Part shown: one piece after another, positions 7,705-14,034 of the stretch
How the letters are laid out: each line of letters begins with the position of its first letter
Numbering within the stretch: position 1 is the stretch's first letter
Assembly: GCA_019894815.1 (NCBI GenBank)
Contig: JAGXNU010000024.1
Span: forward strand, 1-15,852
Direction of reading: 5' to 3'
Origin: Promethearchaeota archaeon
GTDB taxonomy: Archaea > Asgardarchaeota > Lokiarchaeia > Sigyniarchaeales > SOKP01
DNA length: 15,852 nucleotides
Position numbers and translations under genes: made by a program
The notes under the pieces: model-generated
Told to the model about the DNA's origin: nothing
The model's input: only the letters and a program-made list of their open reading frames with translations
Database searches by the model: none

Positions 7705-8664
7705 ATGACCTCAAATTTAAGAATAAAATCTCTAAGATTTGAAGTTCTCAATGAGAACAATTTAAATAATGTACACTCGATGTGTCAGAATAATGTATCA
7801 TTCGTTTCTCATTCACTTAAAACATTTGAAAATGCAACACTGAAGAGTAATTACTTCATCCCAGAGTTTAGCATGGTAGCTTTGAATGATAATGATGACA
7901 TTATCGCATTTTTTATGGTTGTAATAAAAAAACCCTACGTTTTTCAGAAATTGAGGAATATTGCCACTTTAAAGTTCTTTGTTGTCAATAAAAAATGGCG
8001 CCTTAAAGGAATTGGGACTTACCTGTATAATGAGCTCTTGACACGAGTTAAAAATTCAAATTATAAACGTTATCTTATGAAATTTGATGTCATGGTTTCT
8101 GCGCCTGACTATTGGTATCCCGGGTTAGATCCAAGACAAACTGAAGCTTTCTTTTTCCTGAAAAAGCAAGGCTTTAAAAAAAAGCATGAAAGAATTAATT
8201 TATGCGTGAATTTAGAACATTTTACAAGTGTAAAACCTCCATCGGAACTCAAGGGGTATAAAATTAGCAGAATTGTTGATGAAGATAAAAAAGAATTAAT
8301 CCCCCTCTCTTTCATGCCCGCAATGTACCAGAAATCTTTCTGGCCAAAAGAGGTAGCTTCCTCTTTTCAAAATGAACCTAACTCGACTTTCATTGCTCAA
8401 GATGTAACGAATGATAAAATATTGGGGTTTGCAACTCATTCGGTAGGATTTCCAGGAGCCTTTGGTCCAACAGGTGTTAATAAAAAAATGAGAGGGTTAG
8501 GATTAGGATCTCTGCTGCTTAAATGGTGCCTATGGGATCTGAAACAAATGGGCTTAAAACAATGTATTATTCGATATGTGAGAGAGGACACGGCATATTT
8601 CTATTTGAAAAGCGTTGGAGCAAGAATATGTGAAATCTTTTGGACCATGGAAAGAAGAATTTAA
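7705..8664 (+). CDS. Tandem-GNAT N-acetyltransferase
   Basis: Two GCN5-related acetyltransferase folds lie in one chain (319 residues from ATG 7705). The first covers about 8-170 with acetyl-CoA loop RLKGIG (99-104) after a FFVVNKKW strand. The second covers about 185-319 with RGLGLGS (263-269) after GPTGVNKKM and ends in the typical F-Y-L-K-S-V-G-A segment. Both loops keep the R/Q-x-x-G-x-G/A pattern, so both could bind acetyl-CoA. The acceptor is unknown. A TTG at 7687 would add six residues. ATG 7705 is preferred because an AATTAAATTAATA box sits about 26 bases upstream, giving a leaderless message, and MTSNLRIKSLRFEVL begins the first domain directly. Confidence 0.85.
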   Translation: MTSNLRIKSLRFEVLNENNLNNVHSMCQNNVSFVSHSLKTFENATLKSNYFIPEFSMVALNDNDDIIAFFMVVIKKPYVFQKLRNIATLKFFVVNKKWRLKGIGTYLYNELLTRVKNSNYKRYLMKFDVMVSAPDYWYPGLDPRQTEAFFFLKKQGFKKKHERINLCVNLEHFTSVKPPSELKGYKISRIVDEDKKELIPLSFMPAMYQKSFWPKEVASSFQNEPNSTFIAQDVTNDKILGFATHSVGFPGAFGPTGVNKKMRGLGLGSLLLKWCLWDLKQMGLKQCIIRYVREDTAYFYLKSVGARICEIFWTMERRI

Positions 8665-8665
8665 G

Positions 8666-8761
8666 ATGTCTTATGGTTGGAGTACTTCAGCAGAGCAGAA
8701 TAAGAAAAAAAAGTGGGAATTTACCATTTACAAAAAATATAAAAAAAAGGAAACTAAATGA
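8666..8761 (+). CDS. Possible 31-residue Lys-rich small ORF
   Basis: An ATG one base after the acetyltransferase stop opens a 31-codon frame (MSYGWSTSAEQNKKKKWEF..., nine Lys at the end). The tight spacing would allow translational coupling. However, its second half overlaps the TATA-like box of the next gene, there is no Shine-Dalgarno sequence, and no family is recognised. It is listed because the position is suggestive, but it is probably not a gene. Confidence 0.18.
   Translation: MSYGWSTSAEQNKKKKWEFTIYKKYKKKETK
8736..8744 (+). promoter_or_regulatory. Putative TATA box for the alcohol dehydrogenase gene
   Basis: AATATAAAA is centred about 28 bases upstream of the ATG at 8768, with no Shine-Dalgarno sequence between. 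This fits a leaderless transcript starting at or just before the ATG. Confidence 0.4.
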
Positions 8762-8767
8762 AAGATT

Positions 8768-9940
8768 ATGAAAAGTTTTAATTTTAATCAACCAACTCAG
8801 TTAAGATTTGGTTGGGGTCGTTTGAAAGAAACAGGTAAAATTGTTTCGCGTGTTGGTAAAAAATGTTTGTTAGTAACCGAGAAACCCATCCCAGTAATGA
8901 AATATTTATTTGAAAAAATAAAGGACGTTTGCACTGAAGCAGGAATGGAAGTAATTCATTTTGATGGTGTAGTTGCAAGTGCTTCTACAGATTGTATAAA
9001 CGCTGGATCTAAAATGGCTGCAGATAACGGCGTTGATGTAGTTTTAGGGGTGGGCGGTGGATCAAGTATTGATTCTGCTAAAGGAATCGCAATTGGAGCT
9101 ACCCATGAGGGTGATATTTGGCAATATAGATTAGGGGGAGAACAAAGAGTAAATAGAAAGAATATATTACCAATTGTCGCAATTCCTACTACTGCAGGTA
9201 CTGGTGCTGAAGTTACTAACATGAGCGTTATAAAGAACGAATCACTAAAAACTAAATCTGCGCTTGCAGCTTGGGAAATCTGTCCGAAAGTAGCAATTAT
9301 TGATCCTGAATTGACTACTACCATGCCTTCTCATTTAACTGCTTCCACTGGTTTTGATGTATTTGCACACGCATTTGAATGTACTCTTTACCAAACTGTT
9401 CAGTCACATCATGTCAATCTGATCGCATATGATGCTATAAAACTCGTAATTGAATATCTTCCAATAGCAGTTGAAAATGGTGATAATAAAGAAGCAAGAG
9501 AAGCACTTTCGTTCGCAGCAACACAAGGTGGTTTAGCTATCAGTAATTGTGGAACTGTTTTAAGTCATAGTATAGACATGGCGATTGGGGGTCATGTAAA
9601 AAACATCATGCACGGAGAAGCTCTAGCTTTGATGTATCCAGCAATTAATAAATGGACGTGGGAACATGCAATAAAGGAGTATGCAAAGATTGGAAGAATG
9701 TTTAATCCTTCGCTCAAGACTAAATCTGATAAAGTAGCTGCGGAAAAAGCATGTATTGAAATGGACAATTTTCTAAAAACTATTGGCATGTATCTAAGTT
9801 TTGAAGAAAAAGGTGTTCCTGAATCAGAATTAGAAGCTATAGCAAATGATTCATTTATTACACAAAATTATAAATTTCATCCTATAGTTGCAACAAAAGA
9901 AGACGTTTTAGATTTACTGAAGAAAAGCTATAGGAGATAA
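8768..9940 (+). CDS. Iron-containing (group III) alcohol dehydrogenase
   Basis: The 390-residue NAD(P)-dependent dehydrogenase has full length for the Fe-ADH family. The N-terminal Rossmann-like half has GVGGGSSIDSAKG (94-106) binding the cofactor pyrophosphate and IPTTAGTGAEVT (139-150). The helical C-terminal half carries the metal site. By alignment with E. coli FucO (D196, H200, H263, H277) the ligands are Asp197 and His201 (GFDVFAHAFE), His267 (SHSIDMA) and His282 (MHGEAL), so all four are present. The second His of the HxxxH pair (FucO His267) is Met271, a change near the active site. Substrate cannot be read from sequence; aldehyde/alcohol or 4-hydroxybutyrate-type conversions are typical. 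It has its own TATA-like box and seems monocistronic. Confidence 0.93.
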   Translation: MKSFNFNQPTQLRFGWGRLKETGKIVSRVGKKCLLVTEKPIPVMKYLFEKIKDVCTEAGMEVIHFDGVVASASTDCINAGSKMAADNGVDVVLGVGGGSSIDSAKGIAIGATHEGDIWQYRLGGEQRVNRKNILPIVAIPTTAGTGAEVTNMSVIKNESLKTKSALAAWEICPKVAIIDPELTTTMPSHLTASTGFDVFAHAFECTLYQTVQSHHVNLIAYDAIKLVIEYLPIAVENGDNKEAREALSFAATQGGLAISNCGTVLSHSIDMAIGGHVKNIMHGEALALMYPAINKWTWEHAIKEYAKIGRMFNPSLKTKSDKVAAEKACIEMDNFLKTIGMYLSFEEKGVPESELEAIANDSFITQNYKFHPIVATKEDVLDLLKKSYRR

Positions 9941-10080
9941 GTGGAGAATATAATCCTTGATGTGGTAAATTTGGTAATATCATTCGAATGCTCATGCTAC
10001 TTGTAATTACCAAGGAACAGTTAGAAAAAGAATTAAAAATTATAGAAGAAGCTCTTCAAGTTTTAATGTTGAAGAGCTAA
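9941..10080 (+). pseudogene. C-terminal tail of a class III (GABA/ornithine-type) aminotransferase
   Basis: In one frame (from 9961) the sequence reads CGKFGNIIRMLMLLVITKEQ, then LEKELKIIEEAL, and stops at TAA 10078-10080. This is the C-terminal signature of PLP-dependent class III aminotransferases: a C-G-x-x-x-N-x-I-R strand, the L-V-I-T-x-E-Q turn, and the terminal I-I-E-E-A-L helix. Just upstream a different frame (9941-9961) reads ENIILDV, the preceding strand of the same fold, so a frameshift lies at about 9958-9962. The PLP-binding Lys domain is absent; the dehydrogenase stop is immediately upstream. An ATG at 9988 would give a 30-residue peptide but no domain. It is a remnant, probably left by a deletion that joined the dehydrogenase to glnA. 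Confidence 0.62.
10050..10078. terminator. Perfect 10-bp hairpin between convergent genes
   Basis: AGCTCTTCAA (10050-10059) and TTGAAGAGCT (10069-10078) pair perfectly around a nine-base loop. The hairpin lies between the convergent dehydrogenase and glnA genes, eight bases beyond the glnA stop. Read on the minus strand it is followed by T-rich sequence (TTCTTCTATAATTTTTAATTC), so it could act as a terminator or 3'-end stabiliser for glnA. It overlaps the end of the aminotransferase remnant. Confidence 0.5.
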
Positions 10081-10085
10081 ATTAA

Positions 10086-11444
10086 TTATAATCTATTGAT
10101 ATACCTATTTCTTTCCCAGTCACTTACAACAAGGCGATATTTATCATTTTCTTCTAGTTTAGCATAATAAAAATTTTTAAAAGATTGTTCCCCAAATATT
10201 TCTTCCATGAGCTCTGAATTGGAGAATTCTATTAATGCTTCACTAAGACTTCCTGGAAGTGAGTTGATGTTTTCTTTGATCATCTCTTTCGTTGTGAGAT
10301 GATATACATTTCGATCAGTGGGTTCAGGAATTTTGAGATCATCTGATAATAAACCATATAAACCTGTAGAAATTAGTACAGCAAACTGGAGATAGGGATT
10401 TCCTGCAGGATCTGGGCATCTTATTTCACATCTAGCTGCGCTAGGTTTTCCGTGAAAATCAGGGACTCGTATAAGAGGTGATCTATTCCGAAATCCCCAA
10501 GCAATATATACGGGAGCTTCATAACCAGGTACTAAACGTTTATATGAGTTTGGCCAGCTGCTTAAAACGGCGCACATGGCTTTTGCATGATGCAATTGAC
10601 CGGCAATCCATTTTTTCATCAACAAAGATATTTTTTGATCGTCAGATTCTTCATAAAAAACATTTTTTCCATTTTTCCAAAGACTCTGGTGAATATGCAT
10701 TCCTGATCCATTAATCCCATCAAAGGGTTTGGGCATGAAAGTTGCCACGCAATCATTTTGAGCTGCAACAGTTTTAATTATAGTCTTGATTGTTATTGTA
10801 TTATCAGCTGAATTGACAGCTTCATCGTACCTAAAATCCACTTCGTGTTGTCCATAAGCAACTTCATGGTGTAAGGCTTCAATTTCAATACCCATTGCAT
10901 CGCAATATTGAGCAATCGTGTAGCGCATTTTTTCATTGATATCATACGGATCATAATCGAAATATCCTCGCATATCAGAGGGTTTGAATGCGGCTTTATG
11001 ATCTTCTTGGTCAAGGATAAAAAATTCCATCTCTGGTGCGCAATAAAATCTATAACCCTGATCCTCTACTTTATTCATTGCCTTTTGTAAGATATAACGG
11101 GGATCTCCCTCATATCGCTCTCCTCCAGGTGAGTAAATGTCACATATCACGCGAGCTACTTTGTTGTTATTTGTTCTCCAAGGTAGACGGTAAAAGGTGC
11201 TAGGATCCGGTAAGGCGACTTTGTCAGATTCTTCAATAGCACCATAACCGGTTATAGAGCTGCCATCAAAACTCGCACCAATTTCGAAGCAATCTTCCAA
11301 TCGTTTCGCGTTAATTTCAAAAGATTTGATAATCCCATGGATATCGGTAAATTGGAGATAAAGGAATTTAATGTCGCTCTCTTTTACCTTTTCTATTACC
11401 GATTCACATAAATCCTTTCTCTTAGGATCATTTTTTGTAATCAT
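10086..11444 (-). CDS. glnA: Glutamine synthetase, type I
   Basis: Condenses glutamate and ammonia to glutamine with ATP; cytosolic dodecamer. The 452 residues carry the beta-grasp N-domain (FTDIHGIIKSFEI, 32-44; FDGSSITGYG with the Asp59-region latch), then the catalytic barrel. Metal ligands are Glu138/Glu140 (APEMEFF), Glu194, Glu201 (GQHEVDF), His250 (GSGMHIHQSLW) and Glu340 (CEIRCPDPAGNPY); Arg322 is in NRSPLIR. The length and lack of the roughly 25-residue insertion fit the alpha subtype of GSI. Tyr381 (NVYHLTTKE) aligns near the E. coli adenylylated Tyr397, but the surrounding NLYDLPPEE context is absent, so adenylylation is unlikely. No PII gene or amt lies nearby. The ATG has no good Shine-Dalgarno sequence; a TATA-like box 23 bases upstream suggests a leaderless mRNA. 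Confidence 0.97.
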   Translation of the reverse strand: MITKNDPKRKDLCESVIEKVKESDIKFLYLQFTDIHGIIKSFEINAKRLEDCFEIGASFDGSSITGYGAIEESDKVALPDPSTFYRLPWRTNNNKVARVICDIYSPGGERYEGDPRYILQKAMNKVEDQGYRFYCAPEMEFFILDQEDHKAAFKPSDMRGYFDYDPYDINEKMRYTIAQYCDAMGIEIEALHHEVAYGQHEVDFRYDEAVNSADNTITIKTIIKTVAAQNDCVATFMPKPFDGINGSGMHIHQSLWKNGKNVFYEESDDQKISLLMKKWIAGQLHHAKAMCAVLSSWPNSYKRLVPGYEAPVYIAWGFRNRSPLIRVPDFHGKPSAARCEIRCPDPAGNPYLQFAVLISTGLYGLLSDDLKIPEPTDRNVYHLTTKEMIKENINSLPGSLSEALIEFSNSELMEEIFGEQSFKNFYYAKLEENDKYRLVVSDWERNRYINRL

Positions 11445-11463
11445 GATATCACATTATTTTGAT

Positions 11464-11471
11464 TTTTATAA
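11464..11471 (-). promoter_or_regulatory. Putative TATA box for glnA
   Basis: TTATAAAA on the minus strand is centred about 23 bases upstream of the glnA ATG, matching the leaderless spacing seen elsewhere here. No obvious palindromic operator was found beside it. The remaining 11472-11604 spacer is AT-rich with no gene or RNA that I can support. Confidence 0.35.
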
Positions 11472-11604
11472 TTTAAAAAAGGAAATTCAATTTAAAAATA
11501 TTGTCATTTTGCTGAGATAAAACTTCATGTTTAATATAGTAATTCAAAATATATTAAAATGTTGATATAGTTTTTCAATGAATATTGTAATAATTTATGT
11601 TTTG

Positions 11605-11648
11605 TTAATCAAAAATTCGATTTAAATAAATTAATCAAAAATTGATTT
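11605..11648. repeat. Imperfect direct repeat at the vapC 3' end
   Basis: TTAATCAAAAATTCGATTT (11605-11623) recurs as TTAATCAAAAATTGATTT (11631-11648), differing by one missing C. The second copy holds the last codons and stop of vapC, so the first is a duplicate of the gene's end. The second copy also forms an inverted repeat, ATCAAAAA (11634-11641) with TTTTTGAT (11648-11655), which could fold at the end of the vapC message. Confidence 0.55.
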
Positions 11649-12036
11649 TTTTGATCTTTAGGTTTTCTACATCGATAAGATGAGTTTCTGTAGTATAAAT
11701 TGGTACTTTTCTTATTAAGGCTTCGGCAGTGATTACAGCGTCTACCAATGAAAGATTCCAATGTTTACATTTAATCTCACCAGCTAAAATTGATATTTTA
11801 TTGCTAACAGGTAAAAAAGTTATCATTTCTTCTCTACGAAGATTTTCCATGATAATCTGTGCGTTAACCTTTCCTTTTTCTCTACAAATGTGATTAAAAA
11901 GTTCAATATAATTCAATTCTGATGCAATAAATTGATAATTTTTTTTTTTTTTTACTCGAATTTCTTCGAGGATCTCTTCATGATTACTTATATAAAGACT
12001 AATGACACCTGTATCGAGAAATATTGTGTTCTTCAT
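11635..12036 (-). CDS. vapC: PIN-domain toxin ribonuclease, VapC family
   Basis: The 133-residue PIN-domain endoribonuclease has acidic active-site residues at the expected places: Asp8 in FLDTGVIS, Glu45 in LNYIE, Asp99 in LSLVDAVITAEA and Glu117/Asp122 near the end. VapC toxins cleave tRNA or rRNA and are held inactive by their VapB partner. The upstream gene encodes an AbrB-type antitoxin and the two overlap by four bases (ATGA), so they are translationally coupled. Residues 29-32 are four Lys codons within a 15-base A run, an unusual slippage-prone site inside a toxin gene; the frame is open as given. The target RNA cannot be told from sequence. Confidence 0.87.
   Translation of the reverse strand: MKNTIFLDTGVISLYISNHEEILEEIRVKKKKNYQFIASELNYIELFNHICREKGKVNAQIIMENLRREEMITFLPVSNKISILAGEIKCKHWNLSLVDAVITAEALIRKVPIYTTETHLIDVENLKIKKINF
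11939..11953. repeat. 15-base homopolymer (T on plus, A in vapC sense)
   Basis: Fifteen T's on the plus strand give V-K-K-K-K-N in the VapC chain. A change of one or two bases would truncate the toxin after about 30 residues. The run is the longest homopolymer in a coding region of this window. Confidence 0.9.
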
Positions 12037-12299
12037 GAGTTATTTTTTTTATATAACCTTTCTTTTTCCAATTTTATCTCTTTTTTTCGTTCTTTTGAAA
12101 TTTCTTTGGCGATTTTTATACCAAATTCTTTATCTATAATTGATTCTAAACTTTCTTCCGTGAGATGAGGTAAAATTTTAATTCCTTCTAATGGATGATC
12201 TATAATCATGACTTTGTCCCCATCTTTCCACCCATACTTTTTTCGAATCTCTGATGGAATCGTGATTCGTCCATGATTAGAAATATTTACGGTTGTCAT
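12033..12299 (-). CDS. vapB: AbrB/SpoVT-type antitoxin, VapB family
   Basis: The 88-residue protein has an N-terminal swapped-hairpin domain (residues 1-45: VNISNHGRITIPSEIRKKYGW, KDGDKVMI) that binds DNA. Its C-terminal tail (about 46-88) is charged and helical, the part that usually wraps the toxin's active site. It is the first gene of a two-gene operon and overlaps vapC by ATGA. Autoregulation of the operon promoter by the VapB-VapC complex is usual for the family, and a perfect inverted repeat lies 49 bases upstream. The start ATG at 12299 has no Shine-Dalgarno sequence; a TTTAAATT stretch about 26 bases upstream may be its TATA box, with a second TTTATATA at about 12364-12371. Confidence 0.86.
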   Translation of the reverse strand: MTTVNISNHGRITIPSEIRKKYGWKDGDKVMIIDHPLEGIKILPHLTEESLESIIDKEFGIKIAKEISKERKKEIKLEKERLYKKNNS

Positions 12300-12347
12300 A
12301 TATAATAGAAGATTTTTTAGAATTTAAATTTGCTTCCCCTTTTTTAG

Positions 12348-12362
12348 TTTTGCTAAGCAAAA
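12348..12362. promoter_or_regulatory. Inverted repeat, possible VapB operator
   Basis: TTTTGCT and AGCAAAA are separated by one A and abut an ATATATAAAT stretch (12363-12372) that could be a TATA box in either direction. The site lies in the 203-base divergent spacer between vapB and the QueG-like gene. An operator for the antitoxin is the likeliest reading; control of the divergent gene is possible. The rest of this spacer holds nothing I can support. Confidence 0.38.
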
Positions 12363-12502
12363 ATATATAAATCAAAATAAAGTCTCAAACTTATATTTAT
12401 ACTTTTATGGAAAAAATTTTTTACTTTACAAAATTGTTTAAAAATCAATCTATCCTTATTATTAAACGACAAGAATAAATTACAAATTAAATCTGATAAA
12501 AA

Positions 12503-13456
12503 ATGGAACAACCACAATCAACGAGATTAGAAATGAATGATGAAATAATTAAATTTTTAAAAAGAGAATTTGAAACTAGTGAGCTCAATCGCCTTCCAGA
12601 GTCTTATGGTGGGGGAAAAATATTTGCTCCCCCCTTGATTGGAGTCGCTCAAGCCGGTGATCCAATTTTTCAAAAATATAAGGAAATTATTGGCCCAGAA
12701 CACTTAACTCCATTAGAGATGTGGCTAGCATGCGGACAAGATTACAATAGCATTTCAAATCTTTCAACGATTTCTATTCTTTTTCCATTTGATAAAAAAA
12801 TACGAGATGAAAGCATTAATCCAATTGATTCCCGTCGCCTGAGAAAACCAGCTGAAATATATACTATTGCAAGAAATTTTGGGAATGAATTCAAATGGGT
12901 TTGTATTTTAAAAACCATAAAAATGCTAAATGAAAAGGGATACGATGCAACTTCTGGAATGTTAAGTGATGCTTACACTATTGTTTTAAAGGGAAAATTC
13001 TATACAACATGGTCAGAAAGATATATTGCATTCGCTTCAGGATTAGGAACCTTAGGATTACACGAAGGTCTCATTACTGAATTAGGATGTAATATTCGAT
13101 TAGGTTCTATAATTACAAATGCTCCTCTCAAAATTACACCTCGTAAGACCCAAGAACCGTATGCTAACTGCTTGTATTACGCAAAAGGTACATGTAAAGA
13201 GTGCGCGGAAAAATGTCCTGTAAATGCTATTACAGAAAAAGGCTATAATAAAATTAAGTGTAATAAATATAGGATGAAACTTGCAAGGAAAATTATCCCC
13301 CAAATTCGTTCAAGTTTAAAAACAGAAACACGGCGGGTTAATTGGAAACTGAAAAAGGATATTTCTATTGTAGGTTGCGAATTATGCCAATTTGGAGTGC
13401 AATGTACGGATAAAAATCCCATGGCATCTCATCACGTGGATTTCTTCTCACCTTAA
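12503..13456 (+). CDS. QueG-like double [4Fe-4S] protein
   Basis: The 317-residue protein shows the layout of the epoxyqueuosine reductase / reductive dehalogenase superfamily. A substrate- and corrinoid-binding type N-terminal region contains the family's WSERYIAFASGLGTLGLHEG segment (170-189) and LGSIITNAPL (200-209). A C-terminal ferredoxin-like part has C223, C231, C234, C238-Pro (TCKECAEKCPVNAI), C253, and C292, C295, C301 (GCELCQFGVQC), enough for two [4Fe-4S] clusters though spaced unlike standard QueG. It is shorter than bacterial QueG and lacks its C-terminal HEAT-like repeats. Archaea make archaeosine rather than queuosine, so the substrate is probably different. It is a soluble redox enzyme with no signal peptide or Tat motif. 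The neighbours give no clue to its pathway. Confidence 0.8.
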   Translation: MEQPQSTRLEMNDEIIKFLKREFETSELNRLPESYGGGKIFAPPLIGVAQAGDPIFQKYKEIIGPEHLTPLEMWLACGQDYNSISNLSTISILFPFDKKIRDESINPIDSRRLRKPAEIYTIARNFGNEFKWVCILKTIKMLNEKGYDATSGMLSDAYTIVLKGKFYTTWSERYIAFASGLGTLGLHEGLITELGCNIRLGSIITNAPLKITPRKTQEPYANCLYYAKGTCKECAEKCPVNAITEKGYNKIKCNKYRMKLARKIIPQIRSSLKTETRRVNWKLKKDISIVGCELCQFGVQCTDKNPMASHHVDFFSP

Positions 13457-13458
13457 CC

Positions 13459-13471
13459 TTTTTTTTTTTTT
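13459..13471 (+). terminator. T13 tract after the QueG-like gene
   Basis: Thirteen T's begin four bases after the stop at 13456. This is the typical archaeal intrinsic terminator and separates this gene from the thioesterase gene downstream. Confidence 0.55.
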
Positions 13472-13579
13472 AATTTCTTGATAAAGTATATTATCTCTCA
13501 ATACGCATTATCTCATTTTATAAAAAAACTATTTGTTTAATATTTCTTTATTCTATTTGCTTTTTACTTAATTTAAATT

Positions 13580-13585
13580 GGTGAT
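13580..13585 (+). promoter_or_regulatory. Shine-Dalgarno site that sets the thioesterase start
   Basis: GGTGAT lies ten bases before ATG 13596. In-frame TTG 13578, GTG 13581 and ATG 13584 overlap it and would need a site further upstream that is not there. It therefore favours 13596. Confidence 0.6.
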
Positions 13586-13595
13586 GATTTTGAAG

Positions 13596-13985
13596 ATGGA
13601 AAAAATTATTGAAGATATATATGAACATATGCCATACTATTCTACAATTGGAATGGATGTCAAAGAGATTGCTAATGGAAAGGCAAGAATTGAACTTTTT
13701 ATGAGAAAAGAATTATCCCAAAATGGAATGATTCATGGTGGTGTTTTAGCATCGATGATTGACGCGTCTTGTGCATGTGCTGCTTTCTCAGCTACGAATT
13801 TTGTAGGATTTGTTACAACTATTGACTTACAAGTATCATTTCTGAAACCTGTCTCAAAAGGCATGGTTATTGCATCAGCAGAATGTTTACGAGCTGGTAA
13901 AAATGTATTATTCTGTGAATCAAAAATTAGAAATGAAGAAGGAGAGTTAGTATGCGTAGGAACGTCTCAATTATTAAGAATCTAA
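13596..13985 (+). CDS. PaaI-type hotdog-fold thioesterase
   Basis: The 129-residue single hotdog domain has the PaaI/YigI signature NGMIHGGVLASMIDAS (43-58). His47-Gly-Gly begins the central helix and Asp56 is the likely catalytic acid (Asp/Asn-His-Gly-Gly pattern). Such enzymes hydrolyse acyl-CoA thioesters, often aryl- or medium-chain CoA, as tetramers in the cytosol. The specific substrate is unknown and no CoA-pathway gene is adjacent. The chosen ATG at 13596 follows a GGTGAT site; upstream starts would add up to six residues (MVMILK) not typical of the family. Confidence 0.85.
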   Translation: MEKIIEDIYEHMPYYSTIGMDVKEIANGKARIELFMRKELSQNGMIHGGVLASMIDASCACAAFSATNFVGFVTTIDLQVSFLKPVSKGMVIASAECLRAGKNVLFCESKIRNEEGELVCVGTSQLLRI

Positions 13986-14034
13986 CTATATTACATGAAT
14001 TATTGAACATTCGGGGCAAATTTATTAATATATT

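Noticed and set aside
8956..9324. Long minus-strand open frame inside the alcohol dehydrogenase gene
   Set aside because: The sense frame has full conserved motifs; the antisense product is low-complexity and unrecognisable.
12407..12478. ATG-started 23-codon frame in the vapB/QueG-like spacer
   Set aside because: AT-rich, no ribosome-binding site, no conserved features; chance frame likely.
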